NCBI GenBank assembly: GCA_022819855.1
Contig: JAJEGN010000006.1
Location: 1-64,000 of the forward strand
Direction: 5' to 3'
Source of the DNA: Gammaproteobacteria bacterium
GTDB taxonomy: Bacteria; Pseudomonadota; Gammaproteobacteria; Steroidobacterales; Rariloculaceae
Length of the DNA stretch: 64,000 bases
In this document: piece by piece, positions 28,797 to 37,894 of the stretch
How the letters are laid out: every line of letters starts with the position of its first letter
How positions within the stretch are numbered: position 1 is the first letter of the stretch
Notes under the pieces: model-generated
What the model saw: only the letters and a program-made list of their open reading frames with translations
Told to the model about the DNA's origin: nothing
Databases searched by the model: none
Made by a program: the position numbers and the translations under genes

Positions 28797-30353
28797 TCAC
28801 AGCGTGCTCAGGAAATTCTCGAGATCGATCTTTTCCTGCTCCGAGTAGCGGATGTTGTAGCGCCGGTCGTAGAAGTCGATGAGTTCGCGCAGGTTCTTCG
28901 CCGAACCGTTCGTGAGGTACGGCGCGCGGGACGCGATGCCGCGAAACTGCTGCATGACGATCGAACCGATGTCGTTGCAACGGCCCGTGATCAGCGCACG
29001 GCCTGGATCCTGCGAATAGATCACGCGGCCGAAGAAGGGATGCGGCGCATGGGCGTTATCGCAGCTGAGCCTGAACAGCGGCATCTCCGGTTTCTTTTCC
29101 GTCCAGGGGTTCTGCTCGTTCTCGGTGGCCCAGGGCAGGTTGGTCGAGCCGACGTCGACGAAACCGTTGGCCGTATCCATGCCGGTCATGTGCATGCCGT
29201 GACAGGTCGAACAGGTCCGCTTGATCGGGTTGCCGAGCCCGATGTTGTTGATGTGCATGGAGTCGCTGATCCAGAACGTGCGGAAGAAGAACACGTCGTG
29301 GCCGCGCTGCACGGACTCGCGAAACTCGTTTTGCGCGTCGGCTTCGGCGTCTCCGCTGCGCTCGAGCGACGTCCAGGCATCGCCCATCGGAAAGACATAG
29401 CGCGTCGTGTTGTTGCCGAGTACGCCGGTTTCGCCTTCGAGCATGGCATGCGGTCCGAGCGCCGGCGGACCGCCCGGTTCCTCGAGATTTCCCGCACCGA
29501 CATGCTGCGCTTGAGCGGCGTAAATCTGCATCTCGAAGTCGATGATCTCGGCGAGCTGCGCGTCGCTCGGCGCCCCGCCCGTCTCCAGGTGTGTCAGGGC
29601 CGCGGAGATGGCCTGGGTCCTGAGCGTGGGTTCGCGGGCATCGGCCAGCATGTTCATGTTGACGAGCCTGCCGGTTTCCGGATCGCGGCTCGCCGGCCGT
29701 GAGTCCTTGATGCTGAATGGCGTCACGCCGAAGTCGGCCGCCGTCACGTACTTGAGATTCGCCGCCATGCGCGGCCGCCGATACACGGAAATCGTCGGTT
29801 CGGTACTCTCGAGCCCGTATTCGGGGTGCGTGTTGCAGCCCGTCGGGTCGCGCACGACCTCGATCGTGAATTCGGGCTCGATCGCGTTGCCGCCCGGATC
29901 GCGCGGCGGCCACGGCAGAAATATGCGAATCAGGCCCCGCTCGAGCAGCAGCGAATGCGCTTCGGGATCGTTGGCCGGGAGATGGGGGCAGTTGCGGCCG
30001 TCGATCGCCGCGAACAAGGGGTCGTTGCCGTTGCTTGCTCGCCAGCGTTGCTGGATGAGTGCCGTCGAGAGCCCCATGGCGCTGGCGGGCTGGTGACAGG
30101 TGACGCAGGCGCGGCCGTTGCTGCCGATCGGCTCGAAAAACGCATGCCCCTCGGTGGGATAGTCTCCGGCCGTATTCAGGATGCCGAGCTCGCCATAAGG
30201 ATTCGGGTAGCGTGCCGCTGCCGGCATGGGCAGCCCTGAACCCGGCGCCCACCATTGGTCTTCGGCCTGCGTCTGGCCGAGGACGGACGAAGCCGTGCAG
30301 CCAAGGAGCATGGCCGGGACCAGGCGTCGGGCGATGCGAAGCGGAGCGATCAC
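28797..30353 (-). CDS. multihaem-type cytochrome c, peroxidase/MauG-like
   Basis: About 518 aa. Signal peptide at the N-terminus (IARRLVPAMLLGCTASSVLG). Two canonical haem motifs are visible: CVTCH (near 30105) and CSTCH (near 29212). A third, imperfect site CDNAH lies near 29065. The end, RAPYLTNGSAKNLRELIDFYDRR, resembles the C-terminal signature of dihaem peroxidase/MauG relatives. Start: GTG 30353 gives a normal signal peptide; the frame is open to a TTG at 30392. The substrate is unknown. It is upstream of the OmpA-like gene. Confidence 0.82.
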   Translation of the reverse strand: MIAPLRIARRLVPAMLLGCTASSVLGQTQAEDQWWAPGSGLPMPAAARYPNPYGELGILNTAGDYPTEGHAFFEPIGSNGRACVTCHQPASAMGLSTALIQQRWRASNGNDPLFAAIDGRNCPHLPANDPEAHSLLLERGLIRIFLPWPPRDPGGNAIEPEFTIEVVRDPTGCNTHPEYGLESTEPTISVYRRPRMAANLKYVTAADFGVTPFSIKDSRPASRDPETGRLVNMNMLADAREPTLRTQAISAALTHLETGGAPSDAQLAEIIDFEMQIYAAQAQHVGAGNLEEPGGPPALGPHAMLEGETGVLGNNTTRYVFPMGDAWTSLERSGDAEADAQNEFRESVQRGHDVFFFRTFWISDSMHINNIGLGNPIKRTCSTCHGMHMTGMDTANGFVDVGSTNLPWATENEQNPWTEKKPEMPLFRLSCDNAHAPHPFFGRVIYSQDPGRALITGRCNDIGSIVMQQFRGIASRAPYLTNGSAKNLRELIDFYDRRYNIRYSEQEKIDLENFLSTL

Positions 30354-30434
30354 GGTCGGGCCATTTAACAGCAAGCTGCGCGGATCGGGCAACCGAAACG
30401 GGACACCTTAAGCCCGATACGCCGCTCGTCGCCG

Positions 30435-30944
30435 TTACGTTCGTGCTGGCGATGGCTTTCCTGCCGGCGCTCTGGCCCGTGACCCCGGTTGCGGCGCCAT
30501 GACCGCCGGCCTGGGCGCACCACCGCCGAGCCGCGTGCGCACGAAGCCGAACATCCGCCCGCAGTGCGCATCGAGCCGCCCGTGCCAGTGCCGTCTTCTC
30601 AGTGATGCCGCGGCATTGAGTTCGTAGTTGAGCTCAAGGCGCAGCAGCGAACCCGACTCAAGCGGTTCGACCCGCCAACGCAGGCGAAGCCTGACGCGGC
30701 ACGGCGTATCGAACAACGTCTCGTGGAGCGTGAGTGCGACCGGCTTGCGGCATTCCAGGATCCGGCCGTGCCTGAGCACGGCGCCGCGCTCGTTGACGTA
30801 GCGGCTGCCGACTCTCGGCATGCGCGGCGCGGCGTCGAGCCGCGCGCCCTCGGCCCAGCGGTGGCGGGCGAGTTCGGCGATGAGCGCGCCGAAGACCTCG
30901 GCCATAGACTCCGGGAACTGCGCCTCGTGGCGTTGTCTGGGCAC
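30435..30944 (-). CDS. SRPBCC-like protein
   Basis: 169 aa. Pattern of a START/SRPBCC fold: an N-terminal helix with PESMAEVFGALIAELARHRW, several beta strands ending LLRLELNYEL, and a C-terminal helix (about 120-140). The last 25 residues are low-complexity Pro/Ala/Arg. Such proteins bind hydrophobic ligands; no catalytic residues are evident. Moderate confidence because it is short and in GC-rich DNA. Confidence 0.6.
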   Translation of the reverse strand: MPRQRHEAQFPESMAEVFGALIAELARHRWAEGARLDAAPRMPRVGSRYVNERGAVLRHGRILECRKPVALTLHETLFDTPCRVRLRLRWRVEPLESGSLLRLELNYELNAAASLRRRHWHGRLDAHCGRMFGFVRTRLGGGAPRPAVMAPQPGSRARAPAGKPSPART

Positions 30945-31057
30945 CTCGGTCTCCCTGAATGCGGTCGGTTCGCATCAAGTTACAGCCCGACCGGGCGTGC
31001 GGGGAGTCCGAAAACGGTCCGAAACGCGAGGAAACGGCCCTGGCAGCCCGCGGCTGC

Positions 31058-32032
31058 TCAGGGCAAAAGCACGGTTGACCCGACGGTAGCGCGACTCTGA
31101 AGGTCGACCTGCGCCGTCGCGGCTTCCGCGAGAGGATACCGTTGCCGTATGTCGATATGGATGCGGCCCGAGCTCACGGCATCGAAGAGCGCGGCCGAGC
31201 CCCGCTCGAGATCCGGGCGCTCCCCGACGAAGTCCCAGAGCGTCGGCCGGGTCACATAGAGCGAGCCCCGCTTGGTCAGCTCCAGCGGAGCGAACGGCTC
31301 GACGGCGCCGGAGGCGTTGCCGAAGCTCACCATGACCCCGTGGCGGCGCAGGCAGTCGAGCGACTGGTAGAAGGTGTCGCGGCCCACCGAGTCGTACACG
31401 GCGGCGACGCCCTTGCCTTCGGTAAGCTCGCGTACGCGGCCGACCACATCGTCGCTCGCAAGCAGGACGTGTTCGCAGCCCTTGTCGAGCGCGAGAGCGC
31501 GCTTCTCTTCGGTACTGACGATTCCGATCACCCTGGCGCCGAGCCCGCTCGCCCATTGCGAGGCGATGAGTCCGACGCCCCCGGCCGCGGCGTAGAGCAC
31601 GATCCAGTCGCCGGCTTCGACGCGATAGCTCCGCGTCAGCAGATACCAGCTTGTCAGGCCCTTGAGCATCATCGCGGCCGCGGCCTCGTTGCCGATTCCG
31701 TCCGGCAGGACGAGCAGCAGGCGGGCGTCGATGAGCCTTTCCTCGGAGTAGCCGTCGAGCGGCGCCGGCGACGCATACGCAACCCGCTGGCCGACCTCGA
31801 TGCCGTCTACGCCTTCGCCGGTTGCAACGACCACGCCGGCGGCTTCGCTGCCGAGTCCGCTCGGCAGACCGATGGGATAAAGGCCGTTGCGGAAGTAGAC
31901 GTCGATCATGTTGAGGCCGATGGCCGTGTGAGCGACGCGAACCTGTCCGGGACCCGGAGCGCCGATTTCCACCTTGCGGAACCGGAGTACTTCCGGTCCG
32001 CCGAACTCGTCGATGCGTATTGCCTTGGTCAT
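31058..32032 (-). CDS. zinc-independent quinone oxidoreductase (MDR family)
   Basis: 324 aa. N-terminal GroES-like domain (TKAIRIDEFGGPEVL), then an NADPH-binding Rossmann domain with AAAGGVG. The cysteines that bind zinc in alcohol dehydrogenases are missing, as in QOR/zeta-crystallin. It probably performs NADPH-dependent one-electron reduction of quinones. ATG 32032 (MTKAIRI) was preferred over the longer frame to 32089. It is divergent from the ferredoxin-reductase-like gene 69 bp away. Confidence 0.9.
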   Translation of the reverse strand: MTKAIRIDEFGGPEVLRFRKVEIGAPGPGQVRVAHTAIGLNMIDVYFRNGLYPIGLPSGLGSEAAGVVVATGEGVDGIEVGQRVAYASPAPLDGYSEERLIDARLLLVLPDGIGNEAAAAMMLKGLTSWYLLTRSYRVEAGDWIVLYAAAGGVGLIASQWASGLGARVIGIVSTEEKRALALDKGCEHVLLASDDVVGRVRELTEGKGVAAVYDSVGRDTFYQSLDCLRRHGVMVSFGNASGAVEPFAPLELTKRGSLYVTRPTLWDFVGERPDLERGSAALFDAVSSGRIHIDIRQRYPLAEAATAQVDLQSRATVGSTVLLP

Positions 32033-32100
32033 GAGGGTGAATTTGCCTCGTGCGAGGGCGACGTGGGTATCATTCGCGAAGGCGCGCAATATAGCATCCC

Positions 32101-33324
32101 ATGTCCGAAAATCTCGTCATCGTCGGCGGCGGCCAGGCCGCCGTCCAGGTCGTTCATTCAGTCCGACAGCATGGTTTCGACGGCAACATTACGCTCGTCG
32201 GCGAGGAACCGCATCCGCCCTACCAGCGCCCGCCGCTGTCGAAGAAATACCTTGCCGGTGAGCTGCCTCGCGAGCGGCTGTTCCTGAGGCCCGAAAGCTT
32301 CTATGAGAGCCGCGGCGTCGAATTGCTGCTCGGCACGAAGGTGGAGGAACTGGAACTCGGTCCGCGGCGCGTTCGCCTCAACGACGGGCGCGCGCTGTCC
32401 TGGGACCGCCTCGCGCTCGCGACCGGGAGCCGCGCACGCCGCACGGGCTTGCCCGGCGACGACCTCAAGGGCGTGCACTATGTGCGCACGATCGGCGATA
32501 TCGATGCGGTTGCCGACCGATTCCAGCCGGACGCGAAAGTCGTCATCGTCGGCGCGGGCTACATCGGGCTCGAGACGGCGGCGGTCGCGATCGGCTGCGG
32601 GCTCGACGTCACCGTACTCGAAGCCTTCGATCGCGTGCTCGGGCGAGTCGTCTGCGAAGAGGTTGCGGGCTTCTTTCACTCCGTGCACACGCAAGCGGGC
32701 GTGCGCATCGTCTGCGGCGCCCAGGTGTCGGCCTTCATCGGCGCGGATCGCGTCGAGGCAGTCGAAACGGCCGCCGGCGAGCGGTTTCCCTGCGACCTCG
32801 TGATGGTCGGCATCGGCGTCCTGCCGAACGTGGAACTCGCCCGGTCAGCGGGGCTCGAGTGCGACAACGGCATACGCGTGGACAGCTACGGGCGCACGGG
32901 CGAACCTGGCGTCGTCGCTGCCGGCGATTGCACGAACCATCCACACCCGTTCGTCGGTCGCAGCGTGCGGCTCGAGTCCGTGAACAACGCGATCGAGCAG
33001 GCCAAGGCCGCGGCGTCGAGCCTCGCGGGAACGGCGCGGCCGTTCGAAGACATCCCCTGGTTCTGGTCGGACCAATATGACATCAAGCTGCAGATCGCAG
33101 GACTCGCGCTCGACTACAACGAGGTCGCGATCCGTGGCGACATCGGCGAGCGGCGCTTCGCGGCGTATTACCTGCGCGATGGCCGGCCGATCGCGATCGA
33201 TGCGGTCAACAGCCCTCAGGATTTCATGAACGGCAAGAAGCTGCTCGCATCGCGCACCAAACTGTCGGCGGACGAGATCGCCGATTCGGCCGTGGATCTG
33301 AGCAGCCGGATCGGGGCGCCTTAG
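32101..33324 (+). CDS. FAD-dependent ferredoxin/rubredoxin reductase-like protein
   Basis: 407 aa. FAD-binding motif GGGQAA at the N-terminus, NAD-binding motif GAGYIG (about 151-156), the FAD loop TGEPGVVAAGDC, and the C-terminal reductase domain (WFWSDQYDIKLQIAGL). This is the ferredoxin-NAD reductase layout used with P450 or dioxygenase partners (rhodocoxin/putidaredoxin reductase type). No ferredoxin or oxygenase lies adjacent, so the partner is elsewhere. Confidence 0.92.
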   Translation: MSENLVIVGGGQAAVQVVHSVRQHGFDGNITLVGEEPHPPYQRPPLSKKYLAGELPRERLFLRPESFYESRGVELLLGTKVEELELGPRRVRLNDGRALSWDRLALATGSRARRTGLPGDDLKGVHYVRTIGDIDAVADRFQPDAKVVIVGAGYIGLETAAVAIGCGLDVTVLEAFDRVLGRVVCEEVAGFFHSVHTQAGVRIVCGAQVSAFIGADRVEAVETAAGERFPCDLVMVGIGVLPNVELARSAGLECDNGIRVDSYGRTGEPGVVAAGDCTNHPHPFVGRSVRLESVNNAIEQAKAAASSLAGTARPFEDIPWFWSDQYDIKLQIAGLALDYNEVAIRGDIGERRFAAYYLRDGRPIAIDAVNSPQDFMNGKKLLASRTKLSADEIADSAVDLSSRIGAP

Positions 33325-33461
33325 CGCCCGTCGCGGCGCCCGGCTCGTGGACGCGGCTGTCGTGACCGCGCCGATTCCGTCGACCCGGGTCGACTTCGCG
33401 GCGCCCCCGTGAGCGTCACTGCCCCGGGGCCGTTCACGCGCCCGGCTTGTCGGAGGCGCGA

Positions 33462-35009
33462 TCAGACCTGCCCGATGTAGCGGCGGCGGTAGTCGTCAAA
33501 CGGCTCCGTGTCGGCTTCTTCGCGAGCGCGCGCCTCGGCCGTGGACCGCGAGGCGGTGTCGGCCAGATGCTGCGCCCGGCTGCTCGCGAGCGGCAGCGCC
33601 ATGAAGTGGTCGCGCTGGCGACGCGCGAGTTCGAGCGTGTACTCGAAAAAGCTTGCGCCTTCGGTCCTGAGTTCCGCGAGGAGCCGGGCCGACGGCGTGA
33701 GATCGGGGTCGCAAACGGCGTCGCGGCAGGACTGCACGGCTGCCGAATGTGCGCGATCCCCGTCGTCAAGCAGCGCGGCAACTGCGGCGACCCCGTCCAC
33801 AAGCCCGAGCGCGCGGTCCGCGACACGCGTCTGCCGTCCGAGCCTGGTGATCGCGAGCCCGGGCTTGCGCCCCTCGCGCGCGATCGCGAGTTCCGTCGCG
33901 TCGATCTCCTGTTGTTCCGACTGCGCGATGGGCGGGCTCTCCGCCAGCAGGCAGTACAACAACAGCGCTTCGAGGAAACGCATCTGCGAGTCGCTCATGC
34001 CGAGCGGTTCGCCAATGTCGAGATCCAGAGAACGGATCTCGACGTACTCGACACCGTTTCGCTCGAGCGCCGCCACGGCGCGTCCGCTCCCCGGGGCGGG
34101 CTTCGGACGCACGGCACTGTAGTACTCGTTCTCGAGCTGCAGGACGTTCGCGTTGAGCTGACGAAACTCGCCGTCAACCGTTACCCCGATGCGCTCGTAG
34201 TGCGGGTCGACGGAGGTCAGCGCCGAGCGCAGGCCCCCGACGTATTCGCCGAGCGAGTTTGCGGAGATCTGCAGCCGCGCCTGGTACTTGTTGCGGTAGC
34301 CCATGTCGCTCATGCGCAGCGATGTTGCATGCGGCGCGAACCACGTTCCGGAGTCGAGCTCCGACAGCAGCGCATGACCCTCGGGCCGGAACGACTTGCA
34401 GAACGCCGGCGACTCGCCGAAGAGATAGATCACAAGCCAGGCGCAGCGGCGGTAGTTGCGCACGAGCCCCATGAATTCGGCTGACTTGAACTGCTGCAGC
34501 GGTTCGCTGCTTTCGCGCCGGTCGCGATAGGCGGGCCAGAAGTCCGCGGGCGGGGAATAGTTGAAGTGCGCGCCCGCGATCGCCTGCATCGCACGGCCAT
34601 AACGATGGCCGAGTCCGCGCCGGTAGACGGTCCGGAGCATCCCGGCGTTGGAAGGACCATAGTGGGCGATGGGCATCCTGTCGGCATTCACGATGCACGG
34701 CATGCTCGCCGGCCACAGAAGCTCGCCGTCGAGTGCGCTGTGCACCGCGCCGTGCAGGTCGCTGAGGAAGCCCAGCATCGCGCCGTTCGACGGGTACGGC
34801 GGCGTCACGAACTCGAGCAGCGCTTCGGAGTAATCCGTCGTCAGGTACGGATGCGTCAGCGCCGAACCGAGTGCCGCGGGATGCGGAGTCTGTGCGAGTT
34901 CGCCGTCGGGCGTGACTCTGAGGCTTTCCTTCTCGACGCCGCGCAGCCCTTTACGGACGAGACCGGCGTTACCGTTCCGGCTTAGCCAGTTGAGACTGGA
35001 TTGCAGCAA
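33462..35009 (-). CDS. gshA: glutamate-cysteine ligase, gammaproteobacterial class
   Basis: 515 aa, matching E. coli GshA (518 aa). The N-terminal segment RKGLRGVEKESLRV, the TDYSEALLEFVTPP motif and MPIAHYGPSNAGMLRTVYRRGLGHRYG are diagnostic of class I enzymes. It joins glutamate and cysteine in the first step of glutathione synthesis. The start is a TTG at 35009 preceded by AAGGGAA. No gshB nearby. Confidence 0.96.
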   Translation of the reverse strand: MLQSSLNWLSRNGNAGLVRKGLRGVEKESLRVTPDGELAQTPHPAALGSALTHPYLTTDYSEALLEFVTPPYPSNGAMLGFLSDLHGAVHSALDGELLWPASMPCIVNADRMPIAHYGPSNAGMLRTVYRRGLGHRYGRAMQAIAGAHFNYSPPADFWPAYRDRRESSEPLQQFKSAEFMGLVRNYRRCAWLVIYLFGESPAFCKSFRPEGHALLSELDSGTWFAPHATSLRMSDMGYRNKYQARLQISANSLGEYVGGLRSALTSVDPHYERIGVTVDGEFRQLNANVLQLENEYYSAVRPKPAPGSGRAVAALERNGVEYVEIRSLDLDIGEPLGMSDSQMRFLEALLLYCLLAESPPIAQSEQQEIDATELAIAREGRKPGLAITRLGRQTRVADRALGLVDGVAAVAALLDDGDRAHSAAVQSCRDAVCDPDLTPSARLLAELRTEGASFFEYTLELARRQRDHFMALPLASSRAQHLADTASRSTAEARAREEADTEPFDDYRRRYIGQV

Positions 35010-35067
35010 GTCTGGCGTTCCCTTGTACCCCGGCTGAGGCGTCTCAGGGCCGCCCGCGCCGCCCGCA

Positions 35068-36126
35068 TTATAGGCTGGACCTTCGCCGCGAAGCAGACGC
35101 AGGTCGAAACTGCGAAGCCGGTGCTTCGAGCAGGCCGGCGATCGCGTCGTCGAGCCAGTTGCGAAGGTTGTAGCCCGCGACGAACCCGCAGTGACCGCCT
35201 CGCCGGAAGAGACTTACCGAGAGTGCGCTGCCGGGTGCGAGGTCGGCGAGATCGCGGGCGGGTATCACCGGGTCGTCTTCGGCGGCGATGATCCGGGCGG
35301 GCACTTCGAGCCCTTGCAGGGCGCTGCCCGTGATCGCGTAGCCGTCGAGATAGGTATCGAGGTCGGGAAAGCCCGAATAGCGCGTGACGAGAAATTCGGT
35401 CGTGGCCGACAGGGTGCGGAGCCTGCGCAGGTCGCCGAAATCGTAGAGCCCGGGGAAGCAGCGCGCCTTTGCGGCCAGCGAGCGCCGCCAGCGCTTGAGA
35501 AAGTAGCGCCGATAGACCCAGAGTCCCGTCTCGAGTGCCTGCATGGTGTTCTTCGGTCTGAGCACCGGACACACGGCGACGACACGATCGAGGTCGATGC
35601 CGGCGCCGGCCGCGCGCACGGCCACCCGCAGCGCGAAGTTGCCGCCGAGCGAGAAGCCGGCGAGGACGGTCCGCGGGGCACCGTGCCGGTCGTGGATGGC
35701 CCTGACGGCGTTGACGACTTCATCGATGCGGCAGGAATGGAAGAGTTCCTCGTTGAGCGCATGCGTTGCGCCGTGATCCCTGAAGTTGAGACGGAAGACA
35801 TCGTAGCCGTGCTCGTACAGCGTGGCGCCCGCGGACAGCATGTAGCTCGAGTCGGCGCAGCCTTCCCAGCCATGCAGCAAGATGACGAGCCCGCGAGCGG
35901 CCGACTCCCTGGCGCTCATGACGCCCATGAGGCGGACGCCGTCGCCGCAGTCGATGATTTCCTCGCGTGACGCGGCGAGCAACGCTTCGGTACGGCCGCG
36001 CCTGACGAGAGCGTACAGGGGCATGCTGGTGAGCATCGTCTGAACGTGCCGGTGCCTCAGGCCGGGCGGTGGGCTGAAGCTGCCGGGGTCGATGTTGTCC
36101 GCAGCGGCGACGGAAATCATGGGCAT
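35068..36126 (-). CDS. YheT-like alpha/beta hydrolase
   Basis: About 352 aa. HRHVQTML near the N-terminus, oxyanion region LLHGWEGCADSSYM, nucleophile elbow GFSLGGN (Ser), acid in EDDPVIP and His in GGHCGFV are the YheT/ABHD family features. The substrate is not known, probably an ester. ATG 36126 (MPMISV) fits the family start; the longer open frame to 36363 runs into the promoter region of the divergent gene and is unlikely. Confidence 0.88.
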   Translation of the reverse strand: MPMISVAAADNIDPGSFSPPPGLRHRHVQTMLTSMPLYALVRRGRTEALLAASREEIIDCGDGVRLMGVMSARESAARGLVILLHGWEGCADSSYMLSAGATLYEHGYDVFRLNFRDHGATHALNEELFHSCRIDEVVNAVRAIHDRHGAPRTVLAGFSLGGNFALRVAVRAAGAGIDLDRVVAVCPVLRPKNTMQALETGLWVYRRYFLKRWRRSLAAKARCFPGLYDFGDLRRLRTLSATTEFLVTRYSGFPDLDTYLDGYAITGSALQGLEVPARIIAAEDDPVIPARDLADLAPGSALSVSLFRRGGHCGFVAGYNLRNWLDDAIAGLLEAPASQFRPASASRRRSSL

Positions 36127-36250
36127 CTCGGAACGGGGGCGTCGGGAATCGGGGGCGCCGTACGTTGCTGTCGCGACGAATAGATGGCGTGGATGCGGTG
36201 CGTCGAGTATATTGCGGGGCGATTTTAGCGACTTGTCCAGGGGAAAGAAC

Positions 36251-36619
36251 ATGAAAATCGTTACTGCTTGCTGCATCGCCGTCGCAAGCCTGCTGGCGAT
36301 ACCTGCGCTCGCATGCGACAACCCGCCGCTGGTCGCCGTGCCCGACGGCGCGACTGCGACCATGGAAGAGCTTGTGGCGGTCCAGGCCGAAGTCCAGGCC
36401 TACATGGCGGCGATGGAGGAATATATCGGCTGCATCGACGCCGAACTCGAGGCGGGCGGCGGCGAGGATGCGCCGGACCTGTTCGAGGGCTTGATGGTCA
36501 GACGGCACAACCAGGGCGTCGAGGAGATGGAACTGATCGCCGAGGCGTTCAACGAACAGGTGCGGGCGTACAGGGAAGCCAACCCTGAGCCCGAGGGCGG
36601 AGAAGACGAAGAGGAGTAA
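36251..36619 (+). CDS. small secreted acidic helical protein
   Basis: 122 aa. Signal peptide 1-21 (MKIVTACCIAVASLLAIPALA), mature chain beginning with a cysteine-containing CDNPP, then a long amphipathic helix (about 38-65) with a second cysteine in YIGCID, and an acidic tail ending in a Glu run. Clear ribosome site AGGGGAAAG. The two cysteines could form a disulphide. No family recognised. Confidence 0.7.
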   Translation: MKIVTACCIAVASLLAIPALACDNPPLVAVPDGATATMEELVAVQAEVQAYMAAMEEYIGCIDAELEAGGGEDAPDLFEGLMVRRHNQGVEEMELIAEAFNEQVRAYREANPEPEGGEDEEE

Positions 36620-36672
36620 TGCTCGCCGTCGCTTGAGATGGCGACGTCGTTGCCGGAAAAGCTACCCGGTCC

Positions 36673-36930
36673 TTAACCGTCGATGGGCAGGCGCTGGTTC
36701 GCGCTGCCCCCGACCTGGCGCCAGATGAGCCGCAATGTCTCGTCCTGCCTGTCGGCGCGGGAATCGATGCGGGCCTCCAGACGCTTTCCCATTGCTTTGA
36801 CGCGATCGTCCACAGATCGCAGCACTCGCTGTTCGGCGACCTCGATCGAGGCGTCGAAGCACTCCTGGAGCGCCGAAGCGAGGGTTTGTACCGCACGCTG
36901 CTGCCTGCCGCTTGAGCTTTCGTTCGTCAT
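36673..36930 (-). CDS. small coiled-coil protein, unknown
   Basis: 85 aa, nearly all predicted helix with heptad pattern (about 12-70: SALQECFDASIEVAEQRV). ATG 36930 has a good GAAGGA ribosome site 8 bp upstream, which is the main reason to accept it over shadow frames. It is convergent with the small secreted protein and upstream of the psp genes. Confidence 0.45.
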   Translation of the reverse strand: MTNESSSGRQQRAVQTLASALQECFDASIEVAEQRVLRSVDDRVKAMGKRLEARIDSRADRQDETLRLIWRQVGGSANQRLPIDG

Positions 36931-37095
36931 CGCATCGATCCTTCCCTGACCGCGCCCGTGGGAACCCAATCTAGGGTCCGGTCCCCCCCACTGTCAATGC
37001 ACTGTTTCTGGTGTTTTCGCCGCGAAAGGGACTCTTCCGGAGCGGTGAAAAGTGCCGGTACGGCCGGCAGGACTACGACTTCACGGGTTCGGATC

Positions 37096-37557
37096 TCAAG
37101 GCGTTCGCCGGTGCGTCGACCCGGGGCCATCCCTGAGACCCTCGAATTCGCGGTCGAGCCTGAATCGCTCGGAAGTCACGTATTTCTCCAGCCGTTGAAG
37201 GCGTGCATCGAGGTCGCGAAACCGCCGCCGGACGCGGCTCAGCGTCACATGAGGCTGGGCGCGGTCGCGGCTTTCGAAGTCGGTCGTAGCGCTGTCGTCC
37301 CGATGCCTGCGCTTTTTCCGCTTCTTACTTCGCTGTTCCGGCTCGGCCGCAGCGCCACGCCGGTCCGGGTCGGACTTCTTCCTGAGCAGCACCGCGAGCA
37401 CGATGTAGGCGACGATCACGGACGGAAAGAACACCGCGCTGACCGCGACGACGATCCGGGTCATCCTGACATCGAGTTCGAAAAAGTCGGCGAGCCCGGC
37501 GCAGACGCCGGCGATCATGCCGCGGTCGCCGTCTCGATAGAGTTTGTTGAGGGCCAT
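37096..37557 (-). CDS. pspC: PspC-domain membrane protein
   Basis: 153 aa. The PspC domain occupies 1-60 (KLYRDGDRGMIAGVCAGLADFFELDVRMTRIV) with one membrane helix (about 38-58); a basic linker and a C-terminal coiled coil (about 105-140) follow. It is a partner of PspB in sensing envelope stress. ATG 37557 is 8 bp from an AGGGGGG ribosome site; ATG 37563 is an alternative. It is third in pspA-pspB-pspC. Confidence 0.9.
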   Translation of the reverse strand: MALNKLYRDGDRGMIAGVCAGLADFFELDVRMTRIVVAVSAVFFPSVIVAYIVLAVLLRKKSDPDRRGAAAEPEQRSKKRKKRRHRDDSATTDFESRDRAQPHVTLSRVRRRFRDLDARLQRLEKYVTSERFRLDREFEGLRDGPGSTHRRTP

Positions 37558-37648
37558 GCTCATGCCCCCCTGCTCGGCACGCTCATCCGGGCTTGTGCGG
37601 TCGATTGCAGTGCATCGCGCGAGACGGTCGCGGGGTGGTGCGATTCGT

Positions 37649-37879
37649 TCATGGCGACTTGCTTCCCGGGCGATCGTCGCCGTCGAGAATCGTCTCGAGC
37701 GCGCTGATCCGGCGTTCCATACGCTCGCTGCTGCGCCAGAGCTCATCGAGCTGTTGCTGATCTTCGTCGGAAAGGCTCTTGTTCGATTTCCACTTCGTGA
37801 GATGGTCCAGCACGCCCATGATGAGCGCGAAGACCAGACCCATCGCGATGATGGCGAGGACGAAAGCTTGTCCTGACAT
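37649..37879 (-). CDS. pspB: phage-shock protein PspB
   Basis: 76 aa, the family length. N-terminal membrane helix (about 5-24), then the leucine-zipper-like region DEDQQQLDELWRSSERMERRISALETIL that contacts PspC/PspA. It lies 15 bp after pspA and before pspC on the minus strand. Confidence 0.93.
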   Translation of the reverse strand: MSGQAFVLAIIAMGLVFALIMGVLDHLTKWKSNKSLSDEDQQQLDELWRSSERMERRISALETILDGDDRPGSKSP

Positions 37880-37894
37880 TACGGTGGTCTCGCG

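Noticed and set aside
35068..36363. Long N-terminal extension of the YheT-like hydrolase
   Set aside because: Family homology starts near MPMISV (36126); the extension covers the promoter and first codons of the divergent gene.
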